Positions 44,401-53,351 of a stretch of DNA of 64,000 nt are shown here, in pieces. Under the pieces are notes generated by a model, which did no database searches, had not been told where the DNA came from, and saw only the letters and a list, made by a program, of their open reading frames with translations. The translations under genes and the position numbers were made by a program. The number at the start of each line of letters is the position of its first letter. The stretch's first letter is position 1. The DNA comes from Crocinitomicaceae bacterium (lineage in GTDB: Bacteria > Bacteroidota > Bacteroidia > Flavobacteriales_D > Crocinitomicaceae), in the NCBI GenBank assembly GCA_028689775.1, contig JAQVCM010000001.1:62001-126000 (forward strand). Reading direction: 5' to 3'.

Positions 44401-47395
44401 AAAATTGAATGCGAATATCGAGCTTTATCGCGGAGACGAATTGATATTTCAAAAAACAACGAAAATCAAAGGACGTAAAACCATCAACTACAAATTGCAA
44501 TATGCCGATTTAGGTGGAATCACGATGTTGGTTCGGTCAGTAACAAATGGCGCATTTTTAGTAGCGCAAGCGGAAGTCAATGTGCCATTTGATCAATTAA
44601 AAAACTTGGATATCCAACTAGAAACCGAAAGAACAATTTTGCGACCAGGCGAACGGGAAATATGGAAATTAAAAGTTTCCACCAAGGATGGCTCTGCATT
44701 AACCGCGGAAGGCGTTGCCACGTTGACGGATGCGTCTTTGAAGATATTTGGGACGAATAGTTGGAATTTGGATATCTACCGAAATAATTCATTCGCTAAC
44801 AAATGGTCTACGCAACAAAATGGAAAATATCTCTATTTCAGAATTGGAAATGGTTGGAATGGATATTACATTGACGTTTATGAAGACTCAAGTTCGAGCA
44901 TCACAAGAGGCGATATTCAGAGATTACCAGTAAGATCTGCTAGTAAAGATGCAGCAACCGTTGGAGGTGTGCGTTCTAACGAAAGCTTTTTTTATGTGGA
45001 TGGAATAAAAGTTAGAGGATCATCTAATTTACCAAAGTCAGCGATACAAGAGGTATCCATAATTACAGGTGGTGTTCCAGCAAACTATGGTGATGTAACT
45101 GGAGGTGTTGTAAAATTAGATGCAAAACCGCGTACCAACATGAATGAAACAGCTTTCTTCTATCCAACTTTATACAGCAATGCGGACAATGAATTTAAAA
45201 TTGAATTTACTTTACCAGATGCCTTGACTTCTTGGGATTTTCAAACGCTATTTCACGATAAAACGATGCGTTTTGGAACGTTTACAAAAAACTTCGTTGC
45301 CCAAAAAGAAGTGATGATTCAACCAAATGCACCGCGTTTCTTCAGAGCAGGCGATGAAGTGGAATTTGCTGCAAACGCTATTAATTTAACGAATGAAACG
45401 CAAGATGTTACCGTTTCCTTGGAATGGTTCGATCCGTTTACCAATGAAATTTTGCCTCATGTTTTTGGAAAATTAGAAAATCAGACATTGACTTTAAGCG
45501 CGAAAGAAAATCAAGCTGTTTTCTGGAAATTAAGCATTCCAAAATCAGGTACTGATATTGTTGCATATCGCATTCGAGTGAGCTCTGATAAATTCTCTGA
45601 TACAGAAGAGAAAGTGATTCCTATTTTAAGTAACCGAACACAAGTCATCGAATCAGTTCCAATTACCATCGAATCGAAAGGAACTTATACATTTGATTTG
45701 CCGAAATTGAGTAATCCGACGTCAACAACACAAATCAATCAATCTTTGACTTTGGAGTACAATTCTAATCCAATTTGGTCGGTTGTGATGGCGGTGCCTT
45801 ATGTGATGGATCAGCGCGTTGAAAGTGCAGATCAGATTTTCAATACGTATTTCATCAATCAATTGTCGAAGCGAATTATTGAAAAAAATCCAGCAATTGA
45901 ACACGTATTGACCTTGGCTGCTGACAGCAATCCAGATTTATTCTTGTCGGCTTTGGAGAAAAACCCGGAGTTGAAAGACATTATTCTTGCTGAAACACCT
46001 TGGATTTTGGATGCGAATTCAGAAAACACAAAAAAGAAACGCATTTCAGAATTATTCAATTCCAATAATTTGAACTTGCAAGAAAATCAGCTTTTAACGC
46101 GCTTGGCATTGCTGAAAAATGAAGACGGCGGCTGGTCTTGGTTTGGAAATGGTAAATCTAACGTGTACATTACGCAATACATTTTATCAGGTTTTGGGTA
46201 TTTAAAATCATTGGGACTCGATTATGGACATTATGGTGCATCGATGAACTTCCTTGAAAATCACTATGCAGAGAAATATTCCAAATTGAATAAAGACCAA
46301 ACGAAAGAATTACAAGGATTGTCCTCTACCGAAATTCAGTGGTTGTATGTTCGTTCACTTTTTGATTATAAAGCAGATAAGGTTTCGGAATATTACACTG
46401 CCTGCCTGAAAAAAGATTGGACAAAACATACTTTGCAAGTTCAAGCGATGGCTGGAGTTTATTTTATAAATATAGGACAACAAGAGATTGCAGCTCAAAT
46501 ATTAAAATCAATTCTCAATCGAAAAACCACTAAAAAGAATTTAGGCACATTCTGGAATCAGAAGACGAGCAATTATTCTTGGGATCAAAGTTCGATCGAA
46601 ACGCAAGCTGTATTAATTGATTTCTTCAACAGAATGAAAGTCGATGCAACAACCATTGGCTCGATGAAGTTGTGGTTATTAAATCAAAAACGTGGTCAAG
46701 CTTGGGAATCTAGTAAAGCAACATCTTTGGCTTGCTACGCGATGTTGGTTGGCGATAAACCCGTTTCCAAAATTTCAAAAGTGCCAAATGTAAAAGTCGG
46801 AAACAAAGAAATCGATGCAACATCAGCTGTCAAAAACTTAGGATATATCAAACAAACCTGGAGCGCATCAGAAATCGAAGCTTCGATGGGGAAAATGACT
46901 GTTGTACAAACTGGAGACGAACCTGCTTTCGGTTCTTTGACTTTGATTTATACGGATGAAATTGGAAAGATTCAGAAAAACAACTCAGGATTAACGATAA
47001 CCAAAAGTATGTACTTACTTGTTGACGAAAAAGAAGTTTTGATAACTCCGCAAACTGAATTGAAATTAGGAGATTTAGTTCGTGTTCGCTTGCAAGTGGA
47101 AAATGATCAAACATTGGAATTCGTTCACATCAAAGACACCAAAGCATCCGGAAGTGAAAACGTGGAAACACTTTCAGGACATAAATCAGCAGGAAATTTA
47201 TATTATTATCAAGTAGTACACGATGCGAGTACCGACTTCTTCTTAGATAATCTACCAAGAGGGAAGCATCATTTAACGTATGATTTACGCATCAGCGGAA
47301 AAGGTGTTCAATCCACAGGGTATGCAAGTGTAGAATGCATGTATTCGCCAGAATTTAGAGCGAATTCAAGTTCAACTTTGATTCAAGTGAAATAG
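41444..47395 (+). CDS. Alpha-2-macroglobulin-family protein with TonB-plug-like insert
   Basis: 1983 residues, exported (signal peptide 1-22, NNVAAQKLD). The overall order is that of Bacteroidota bacterial A2M proteins: a helical N-terminal region, MG-type beta domains (TDRAIYRPGQKVYFKFYAY near 595-615), the A2M domain (TLPDALTSWDFQTLFHDKTMRFG near 1265) and an alpha/alpha toroid thioester domain (LKNEDGGWSWFGNG near 1560). The thioester motif is degenerate: ESADQ at 1460-1464 where active A2Ms have CxEQ. Residues about 1166-1226 resemble a TonB-receptor plug (FFYVDGIKVRG, IQEVSIITGGVPANYGDVTGG). Classical A2Ms trap proteases; this one cannot do so covalently. Confidence 0.82.
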   Translation: MFKILVFIIICFSFLANNVAAQKLDLRSAPQIMPWDHFQDLRNRGLPQDEVKFLDSVIANSMKDGYVEDFYKALSEYTASISNSLLENDQKHQILENFEVLAVKAKAPYTNMLHNFLANQLGSARYAWNLYDYDGDFHVTCFLNGKEVIFTNTQVDLQQDIIRNHHKLSVVPAPAFLTLQLKDFQLGNSELYYAETPSLSDFFVRSYLNYLRQNQDHSWAEIQGRNATAMFGSSQSFSNQSENEILALFSQMELMNWEKKEAYAYVNWRLYRMAYVHNILEAVPNPTRTDAYLKSLQEFRIEFLNKFDQHPAVLAVYLRESEVMASDARNLYHWKTNPSAKDQKRKEYEVIQNALQMYPKSLYADIAKLRLTMIDSKKMKINYQHQNLVSKTGLLTVNYKNIPKAYVIVFHVDEVKNDKYRYNNLKNYTLSSVYEQELNLEINGEYNLHSKDFIIPALKKTGKYVIALADTKENLYKTLEMDTILMNNSFAYAEIDFSNLSVSTRVDGQKITWLVQDSKSGLPLSGISIYDKLNNRKNNADKAILLGKTDSKGMFTTTSTFSTSWLIVHKNDSVVGYSYIYNGYAEQKKSINSKIITDRAIYRPGQKVYFKFYAYEGESPNYKVASKYKTSLILEDGNGTEFGKMEVETNEFGTASGFFNLPQRGFLPGSFEINDSKNLYVETAYFSVEEYKRPSFEVTADFEKKVYQLNDEVKVSGNVKAYSGFGLKDVKLHVKVESSYSYWRRSNQAETVVLDTVISSDSQGEFSFVFKAKSTDSRYGSNFSYSIAATSLAGETQEVSNSIFIGKTKAEWTVNFPSNALSTSNEYGMVSLVNADSTDKTKTVNIELWKSNPKAKAVFHFYEPTEFHDFSETAFNKLFTNAIYGKEEEYLNYQKLKSLTVKAGDSISVNDLTNDNSGTYQVRLIADDLDSNSLQDGNTNPYIATFNNISVKSKKNQHNSQIWIMTSAKSAKVGEEISFVIGSSFQKLNANIELYRGDELIFQKTTKIKGRKTINYKLQYADLGGITMLVRSVTNGAFLVAQAEVNVPFDQLKNLDIQLETERTILRPGEREIWKLKVSTKDGSALTAEGVATLTDASLKIFGTNSWNLDIYRNNSFANKWSTQQNGKYLYFRIGNGWNGYYIDVYEDSSSSITRGDIQRLPVRSASKDAATVGGVRSNESFFYVDGIKVRGSSNLPKSAIQEVSIITGGVPANYGDVTGGVVKLDAKPRTNMNETAFFYPTLYSNADNEFKIEFTLPDALTSWDFQTLFHDKTMRFGTFTKNFVAQKEVMIQPNAPRFFRAGDEVEFAANAINLTNETQDVTVSLEWFDPFTNEILPHVFGKLENQTLTLSAKENQAVFWKLSIPKSGTDIVAYRIRVSSDKFSDTEEKVIPILSNRTQVIESVPITIESKGTYTFDLPKLSNPTSTTQINQSLTLEYNSNPIWSVVMAVPYVMDQRVESADQIFNTYFINQLSKRIIEKNPAIEHVLTLAADSNPDLFLSALEKNPELKDIILAETPWILDANSENTKKKRISELFNSNNLNLQENQLLTRLALLKNEDGGWSWFGNGKSNVYITQYILSGFGYLKSLGLDYGHYGASMNFLENHYAEKYSKLNKDQTKELQGLSSTEIQWLYVRSLFDYKADKVSEYYTACLKKDWTKHTLQVQAMAGVYFINIGQQEIAAQILKSILNRKTTKKNLGTFWNQKTSNYSWDQSSIETQAVLIDFFNRMKVDATTIGSMKLWLLNQKRGQAWESSKATSLACYAMLVGDKPVSKISKVPNVKVGNKEIDATSAVKNLGYIKQTWSASEIEASMGKMTVVQTGDEPAFGSLTLIYTDEIGKIQKNNSGLTITKSMYLLVDEKEVLITPQTELKLGDLVRVRLQVENDQTLEFVHIKDTKASGSENVETLSGHKSAGNLYYYQVVHDASTDFFLDNLPRGKHHLTYDLRISGKGVQSTGYASVECMYSPEFRANSSSTLIQVK

Positions 47396-47416
47396 GGTTT
47401 TTCCAAACTGTTGTTC

Positions 47417-47450
47417 AAAAATGCCACTCTGTTCTGAGTGGCATTTTTTT
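47417..47450 (+). terminator. Rho-independent terminator after the A2M gene
   Basis: Stem AAATGCCACTC / GAGTGGCATTT, loop TGTTCT, then a T-run. Confidence 0.9.
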
Positions 47451-47768
47451 TACTCAAAATTTACGAAAATGTAACTTTTTAGCGCTTTTCTGATTTTTTC
47501 AAATTTGCAAGATGTTGTTAGTCTATGTGTTAAGATAAGCTTTTTTCATATTTAAGATGATGCTAACGTTTTTATTTCTTTTCAATCAATTGTTTTATAG
47601 CTATTTAAATTTGTCTATTCTTTTAAAATGTTAATTTTTTATGACTTAGGAATTTATTAACATTGAAAATTTGTATTTAGCTATGCATGCACAGTATCTT
47701 TGCGTCCCAATTCAAATGAATGAGTTGGCAACTCTAATAATTATTTAAAATTTATTACTCTTAATTCC
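47451..47768. other. AT-rich gap upstream of the sorted protein
   Basis: Contains the promoter at 47670-47702 and a leader of about 60 nt. Nothing else recognised. Confidence 0.6.
47670..47702 (+). promoter_or_regulatory. Promoter of the type IX-sorted protein gene
   Basis: TTTG (47670-47673), a 21 bp spacer and TATCTTTG (47695-47702): a full match to the Bacteroidota consensus. Confidence 0.7.
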
Positions 47769-48779
47769 ATGAAAAAAGTACTTTTCTCTTTTGTATTTTT
47801 AGTATTATCAATCTCTTCAGCTTTTGCTGTTACTTCTAAATCAACCGTACTTCTTAATAACGATATTGAACTAACTGTTGAAATAATCGCTGTCAAGACG
47901 AATTGTTATAACTGGGGATATCATTATGGTGAAATTGCAAATTTTAAGTCCAAGTCTTTGACAAATAGTCCATATAATATTACGTTTAACATTAATGTTT
48001 TCAGCGGATTAGGAAATGGATATTCAAGTTATGGCGGTAACTATAATTTGTCGACAGGGAATCCAGCAATTTACAACAAGGTTATTTTTAACAATGGAAA
48101 ACAAGTAAATTATCCGAACAAAAACCTTTGTAAAGACTTAACTCTTGCTGATATTAATCTGATTGATTTTTCAATTGATTACTGGGGTTCTGTTGGTGGA
48201 AATGTGAAAGGTAATTTTAATGTAGGCACGTTGCCAATCGAACTTCTTTCTTTTACTGCAACTGCTGCTAAAAATCAAGTGAATTTAACTTGGATAACGG
48301 CATCAGAAAAAAACAATGATTATTTCACAATTGAGAGAACTGTTGATGGTTTGACGTTTGAAGAAGTTGGGAAAGTTGCTGGTCAAGGTAATTCATCCCT
48401 TAAAAACGAATATACCTTCTCTGATACCAGACCAAAAAATGGCATATCCTATTATCGTTTAAAGCAGACGGATTACAACGGTGAATCTGAATATTTTGAA
48501 GTGAAATCAGTAAACATTCAAAAAGGGGATTTTGTCTCCAATGTATATCCAAATCCTGCGGTGATGAACAGAACGACTGTCTTTGTGGAAAAAACGAGTT
48601 CTATGGTTACTTTGAATGTTCGAAATGTATTGGGTCAATTGATTTCGAGTAAAGAAGTAGATGCAACGTCCAATGGTGTTGCGGAAGAAATTGAATTGAC
48701 AAGTTCTGATAAAATGTTCTTTGTAGAGATTGTTCAAGGAAATACAATCGTTGCAAGACATAAAATATTGAATAATTAA
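47769..48779 (+). CDS. Secreted protein with type IX (type A) sorting domain
   Basis: 336 residues. Signal peptide 1-20 (SSAFAVTS). The N-terminal 155 residues (NNDIELTVEIIAVKTNCYNWG...) are unrecognised. LPIELLSFTATAAKNQVNLTW at about 157 begins a fibronectin-like module common just before the sorting tail. The C-terminal ~80 residues (SNVYPNPAVMNRTTVFVE..., NVLGQLISSKEV, HKILNN) are a type A sorting domain that directs export through the type IX system and surface attachment. Matches the presence of porW at the start of the window. It has its own promoter and terminator. Confidence 0.85.
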   Translation: MKKVLFSFVFLVLSISSAFAVTSKSTVLLNNDIELTVEIIAVKTNCYNWGYHYGEIANFKSKSLTNSPYNITFNINVFSGLGNGYSSYGGNYNLSTGNPAIYNKVIFNNGKQVNYPNKNLCKDLTLADINLIDFSIDYWGSVGGNVKGNFNVGTLPIELLSFTATAAKNQVNLTWITASEKNNDYFTIERTVDGLTFEEVGKVAGQGNSSLKNEYTFSDTRPKNGISYYRLKQTDYNGESEYFEVKSVNIQKGDFVSNVYPNPAVMNRTTVFVEKTSSMVTLNVRNVLGQLISSKEVDATSNGVAEEIELTSSDKMFFVEIVQGNTIVARHKILNN

Positions 48780-48811
48780 ACTATTCTTAGAAGGTCAAAA
48801 TAAGGAATCAA

Positions 48812-48848
48812 AAAAAATGCCGATGCTTAATTTAAGCATCGGCATTTT
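48812..48848. terminator. Bidirectional terminator between convergent genes
   Basis: ATGCCGATGCTTAA / TTAAGCATCGGCAT with A-run before and T-run after, so it can serve both the sorted-protein gene and the minus-strand aldehyde dehydrogenase. Confidence 0.9.
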
Positions 48849-48871
48849 ACATTTTCTATAAAATCGATTGA

Positions 48872-50428
48872 CTACAAGTCAAATTTAATTCCTTGCGCTA
48901 AAGGCAAACTATCACCATAATTAATGGTATTTGTTTGTCTACGCATGTATACTTTCCAAGCATCTGATCCAGACTCACGTCCACCACCAGTTTCTTTTTC
49001 ACCACCGAAAGCACCACCAATTTCAGCACCGGAAGTTCCGATGTTTACGTTTGCAATACCACAGTCAGAACCTTGAGCGGATAAGAACAATTCTGCTTCT
49101 TTCAAGTTGTTTGTCATGATGGAAGAAGACAAACCTTGTGGAACACCGTTTTGAATTGCGATTGCATTCTCAACATCTCCTGTATATTTCATCAAATACA
49201 AAATCGGAGCAAATGTTTCGTGTTGAACAATTGCAAATTCATTTTCTGCCTCAACGATCGCTGGTTTTACATAGCATCCAGATTCATATCCTTCTCCTGA
49301 AAGAACACCACCTTCAACAATTAATTTCGCGCCTTGTGCAACCGCTTGTTTCAATGCATCTTCATACATCGCAACTGCTGCTTTATCGATCAATGGACCC
49401 ACGTGCATGTTAGAATCCAAAGGATCTCCAATTTTCAATTGTCCGTATGCTTTCACGATTGCATTTTTAACGGTATCATAAACGTCTGCATGAATAATCA
49501 AACGACGTGTAGAAGTACATCTTTGTCCAGCAGTTCCAACCGCACCAAATACAGCACCAGGAACAACCACTTTTAAGTCAGCTGTTGGTGTGATGATGAT
49601 GGCGTTGTTTCCACCTAATTCTAATAAAGAACGACCTAAACGAGCACCAACAACTTGACCAACGTTTTTACCCATTGGAGTAGAACCGGTAGCAGAGATT
49701 AATGGAACACGTTTATCAGCAGCCATTAATTTTCCAATTTCAGCACCACCAATAACCAAACAAGAAACTCCTTCTGGAACGTCATTGTCTGAGAATACTT
49801 CTTCAATTAACTTTTGACAAGCAACTGCGGTAATAGGTGTTTTCTCTGATGGTTTCCAGATGCAAACGTCACCACAAATCCAAGCAAGGGCAGCATTCCA
49901 ACTCCAAACCGCAACAGGGAAATTGAAAGCTGAAATAATTCCTACAATTCCAAGCGGGTGATATTGGTCGTACATTCTGTGAACTGGGCGCTCAGAGTGC
50001 ATCGTAGAACCGTAAAGTTGACGAGAAAGACCAACTGCGAAGTCGCAAATATCAATCATTTCTTGAACTTCACCATATCCTTCTTGAAGGGATTTACCCA
50101 TTTCGTAAGAAACTAATTTCCCAAGTGGTTCTTTATAATCTCTTAATTTATCACCAAACTGGCGAATAATTTCACCTCTTTTAGGTGCTGGCATTTGTCT
50201 CCACGTTTTAAAAGCCTCTTGGGATTTCAAAATTAAAGCTTCATAATCTGCAGCAGAAGCAGCAGTAACAGATGCAATCAACTGACCATCTACTGGTGAG
50301 TAAGAATCAATTTTTTCTCCTTTGGTATCCAACCAGACGCTTCCAGTTGAGGCACCAAGATTGTTTTTTTCGATGCCTAGTTGGTCTAAAATTTCTTGAA
50401 TTTCTAGACCTGATTGTACTTCAGCCAT
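48872..50428 (-). CDS. Aldehyde dehydrogenase, ALDH7 (alpha-aminoadipic semialdehyde) type
   Basis: 518 residues. NAD-dependent oxidation of a semialdehyde. The fold signatures are FNFPVAVWSWNAALAWICGD, SATGSTPMGKNVGQ, LELGGNNAIII and the catalytic Cys C304 in GQRCTSTRRL. The LELGGNNA and AGQRCTSTRR wording and the C-terminal GGEKETGGGRESGSDAWK are typical of ALDH7 enzymes, which act on alpha-aminoadipate semialdehyde in lysine breakdown. The substrate is inferred from family only. It is monocistronic, with a minus-strand TAATTTTG-type box (50466-50459) upstream. Confidence 0.88.
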   Translation of the reverse strand: MAEVQSGLEIQEILDQLGIEKNNLGASTGSVWLDTKGEKIDSYSPVDGQLIASVTAASAADYEALILKSQEAFKTWRQMPAPKRGEIIRQFGDKLRDYKEPLGKLVSYEMGKSLQEGYGEVQEMIDICDFAVGLSRQLYGSTMHSERPVHRMYDQYHPLGIVGIISAFNFPVAVWSWNAALAWICGDVCIWKPSEKTPITAVACQKLIEEVFSDNDVPEGVSCLVIGGAEIGKLMAADKRVPLISATGSTPMGKNVGQVVGARLGRSLLELGGNNAIIITPTADLKVVVPGAVFGAVGTAGQRCTSTRRLIIHADVYDTVKNAIVKAYGQLKIGDPLDSNMHVGPLIDKAAVAMYEDALKQAVAQGAKLIVEGGVLSGEGYESGCYVKPAIVEAENEFAIVQHETFAPILYLMKYTGDVENAIAIQNGVPQGLSSSIMTNNLKEAELFLSAQGSDCGIANVNIGTSGAEIGGAFGGEKETGGGRESGSDAWKVYMRRQTNTINYGDSLPLAQGIKFDL

Positions 50429-50602
50429 TGTTTATTTTTTTATTTATTAATACGATTACAAAATTACATGAAATAAGTCGAATTTCATAATTGAATTTTC
50501 GCCTTTCTTCACCGCAAATTTAAATTTTTGAACTTCAATTTAGACTATGCTATTTTATTGAAAGAAAAGATAGTGTGTTGGTACAGTATTTATTAACTGC
50601 TG

Positions 50603-51157
50603 TTAGGGTTTTGTATTTCCGCAGTGAGCTTGTACTTCTTTGTTTTTCCATTGAATCCAATATTCTTGGAGTCCTTCGGGAGTTTTCATCAATTCACTAA
50701 TGTCCAGATTTTCGCCATGTAACAAAGCGCTTTTTAGTTGCGTTTTACGGATCGATAATTCTGGTGCATGATTCCATCCACCAGCGTGATCAAATGAAGT
50801 GGCGGCCTGACATTTTTCCTTAACATTTTTAAATGGAATTGTTAGCTTGTAAATAACTTTGCCAGAACCCATTCCTTCCGTACTCATCGTGATTCTTGAA
50901 AAGTCTACTTTAGCATAAGTGCCATTTTTGTACAACTCTTTCAATTTATCTCCCACTTTTTCAGACATCCGATTAGAAAATTGGTGTGCAACATCGGAAG
51001 TATTTATAAATTCAACTCCAACGTACGTTCCACTACATTGTTTATCAGTGCACTTGATTGTGTTTTCTCTGCTTTCTGGAATCGAATCAATACTATTTGA
51101 GTGATTGCATCCTAAAGAATACAGACTAAAAATAAGTATGCTAAATTTTTCGATCAT
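50603..51157 (-). CDS. Lipoprotein of unknown function
   Basis: 184 residues with an N-terminal lipobox SLYSLGCNHS (Cys near residue 17). The remainder is soluble and contains several cysteines (KCTDKQCSGTYVG, KEKCQAAT, AHCGNTKP) that could form disulfides in the periplasm. No family is recognised. It is 77 bp downstream of the SPOR gene on the same strand, and the two may be co-transcribed. Confidence 0.6.
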   Translation of the reverse strand: MIEKFSILIFSLYSLGCNHSNSIDSIPESRENTIKCTDKQCSGTYVGVEFINTSDVAHQFSNRMSEKVGDKLKELYKNGTYAKVDFSRITMSTEGMGSGKVIYKLTIPFKNVKEKCQAATSFDHAGGWNHAPELSIRKTQLKSALLHGENLDISELMKTPEGLQEYWIQWKNKEVQAHCGNTKP

Positions 51158-51234
51158 GCTGTCAACAAAGGATAGATTCTTAAATTACATCAAACGGAGA
51201 AATAAGAAAAACGGAGCTTTATTTTTATGCTAGC

Positions 51235-51636
51235 TTACTGGTCGATGCGCGGCAAGTTTATTTTTTCTTTGATGATGTTACTCGTTGGAAATTGATTTTC
51301 CACTTTTGATTTAATTTTTTCAGCTTCCATTTGAGTTCTGAAATCACCAACCTTTAAAAAGAAGTGAGGGGAAATGTATGCTACGTAGGTATCTACTTTC
51401 GGATACATCGCCATGAATTTTGATCTCGCTTCATCAACCGCACTTTTGTTCGAATCAAAAAATAATTGGATTCTATATCCTATTATCTGTGGACTTGTAG
51501 CAGGAGCAATGATTGCACCTTCTTGCTTGATCATCATGTCAATTCGAGGATCTTTATTGATTTCTATTGAATTTCCCTGTGCAAAACTGCTAATTGAAAA
51601 ATAGAAACAAGTGAATATTAATGCAATTACTTTCAT
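51235..51636 (-). CDS. SPOR-domain periplasmic protein
   Basis: 133 residues with a signal peptide (1-19, SISSFAQGN). The C-terminal ~75 residues form a SPOR domain (IIGYRIQLFFDSNKSAVDEAR, YISPHFFLKVGDFRTQMEAEKIKSKVE). SPOR domains bind peptidoglycan glycan strands lacking stem peptides, mainly at division sites. A single SPOR unit with a short linker is common in Bacteroidota. A minus-strand TAACTTTG box lies at 51691-51684. Confidence 0.78.
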   Translation of the reverse strand: MKVIALIFTCFYFSISSFAQGNSIEINKDPRIDMMIKQEGAIIAPATSPQIIGYRIQLFFDSNKSAVDEARSKFMAMYPKVDTYVAYISPHFFLKVGDFRTQMEAEKIKSKVENQFPTSNIIKEKINLPRIDQ

Positions 51637-51979
51637 TGTACTTTTTGATTTATAAATGTTGTCTTTATAGATGTATGTGAGTTCAAAGTTAACTGTTTTG
51701 CACTGATTTTATTCTTTCTATTTTTAATATTCAATTATTTTATGATTTTTGATTTTGATTAGAAGATTTAATTCCGAACATTCAAAGCGCTTACTTATTG
51801 GTATCGAATCGATTTTGAAAAGAATAAAAAGATTTCTTTGGCTAATAGTATTTAGAATGGTTCTAAATTATGGTCAAGACACCCAAAATTGTCACGAAAG
51901 TGTCATTTAATATGGCTATTGTGTTAATTTTGCCCAAGTCAATAATCGTGAACAAATCACATGGCAAACTTAGTTTTAA
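51637..51979. other. Divergent promoter region before the act operon
   Basis: About 340 bp without a gene. Carries outward-facing -7 boxes for the SPOR gene (51691-51684, minus) and for actA (TAATTTTG, 51925-51932, plus). No other structure seen. Confidence 0.6.
51925..51932 (+). promoter_or_regulatory. Promoter -7 box of the act-cox operon
   Basis: TAATTTTG matches TAnnTTTG, 47 bp upstream of the actA ATG. No good TTTG element at the usual distance. Confidence 0.45.
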
Positions 51980-53320
51980 ATGAAGATATTTATAAATCAG
52001 ATGTTTAGAAGCTTTAACAAATGGTATTTTGGTGCATTAGCGTTCTTGCTTTTCACCGGATCGTTCGATGCTCAAGCACAAGGAGAGGGACTTTTTAAGT
52101 CGAAATGTGCTACTTGTCACCAACCTCATAAAGATGGTACTGGTCCCAAATTGTTTCAAGTTCGCGAGAAATGGGAGTCAGGAGGTGCTAAAGAAGGCTC
52201 TCTAGTTAAATGGGTTCATAACTGGCAAGCAGCTGCGGCTACAGATCCGTATGCTGAACAAGTGTCCAAAATGTATCCAAGTGCGATGAGTGCTTTTCCT
52301 GAGTTATCTGAGGAAGAAATCAACTCCATCTTTGATTACGTTGATGCGCAACCAGATCCAGCTACTGTTGTTGCTGGACCTACAGGTGGTGACACAGGTA
52401 TGACTGAAGTTCAGGAAGAGGGAGGTTTCTCTTGGATTTGGATTTTAATGGGTGCCGTTTTCTTAATCGTTATTGTAGCAGTTGGTGGTGTTCGCCGTCA
52501 ATTGAAATCCGTATTGAATGAGAAAGAAGGTCTTCCAACTAAAGAAGACGCTACGTATGCTGAAGAGCTAAGATCTTGGGCTTGGACAAATAAAATTTAT
52601 GTTGGTATCGGTTCGCTAGTTGTAATTCTTGCCTTGTTAGTTGCTGGATACAGAGAACTTGGAAATATTGGTGTAGTGGAAGCTTACCAACCATCTCAGC
52701 CTATTGATTTCCCGCACAGCGTTCACGCAGGTGTAAATGGAATCGATTGTAGATATTGTCACAACTCTGCTACGAAATCAAAATCAGCAGGTATTCCAAC
52801 TGTAAACGTATGTATGAACTGCCACAAGCAAGTGAGCGGAAGAACGCCAGAACAAGAAACGAAAATCAAAGCAATCTATGAGGCTGCTGGATGGGACGGA
52901 ACGATGTATTCTGGAGATACGAAGCCAATCAAATGGAACAAAGTTCACGTTTTACCTGATCACGTTTATTTCAACCACTCACAACACGTAACTGTTGCAG
53001 GTATTGACTGTAAACAATGTCACGGTGACATGACGAAACAAAAAGAAACTGCAAGAGTAGTTCCTGTTTCAGAATTGAACAAAGTTGAAGGAAACATTAA
53101 ACTGACAAGAGCTACATTAACGATGGGTTGGTGTATTGAATGCCACGCTGAAACAGGAATTTCTGACGGTCCTTTGGATGGTAAGAAAGATGGTTACTAC
53201 GACGAAATTCACAAACGTTTGATGGATAACGATAAAAAGTTATACAACAAATACCTTGAAGACGGTAAAGTTACTGTGAAAGAGTTAGGTGGTTGGGAAT
53301 GTGCAAAATGTCACTATTAA
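51980..53320 (+). CDS. actA: Alternative complex III subunit ActA (multiheme cytochrome c)
   Basis: 446 residues. Electron-transfer subunit of the quinol:cytochrome c oxidoreductase alternative complex III. An N-terminal hydrophobic segment is followed by a monoheme cytochrome domain (CATCH at 43-47). A transmembrane helix (about 150-170) and a second membrane segment (about 205-225) follow. The five-heme domain then has CxxCH at about 257 (CRYCH), 278 (CMNCH), 345 (CKQCH), 385 (CIECH) and 441 (CAKCH). So six c-haem sites are seen, versus five in the classical pentaheme ActA. First gene of actABCDEF-cox. Confidence 0.92.
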   Translation: MKIFINQMFRSFNKWYFGALAFLLFTGSFDAQAQGEGLFKSKCATCHQPHKDGTGPKLFQVREKWESGGAKEGSLVKWVHNWQAAAATDPYAEQVSKMYPSAMSAFPELSEEEINSIFDYVDAQPDPATVVAGPTGGDTGMTEVQEEGGFSWIWILMGAVFLIVIVAVGGVRRQLKSVLNEKEGLPTKEDATYAEELRSWAWTNKIYVGIGSLVVILALLVAGYRELGNIGVVEAYQPSQPIDFPHSVHAGVNGIDCRYCHNSATKSKSAGIPTVNVCMNCHKQVSGRTPEQETKIKAIYEAAGWDGTMYSGDTKPIKWNKVHVLPDHVYFNHSQHVTVAGIDCKQCHGDMTKQKETARVVPVSELNKVEGNIKLTRATLTMGWCIECHAETGISDGPLDGKKDGYYDEIHKRLMDNDKKLYNKYLEDGKVTVKELGGWECAKCHY

Positions 53321-53351
53321 TTTACAAACAGAAGTAGTCGAAATATATAAT

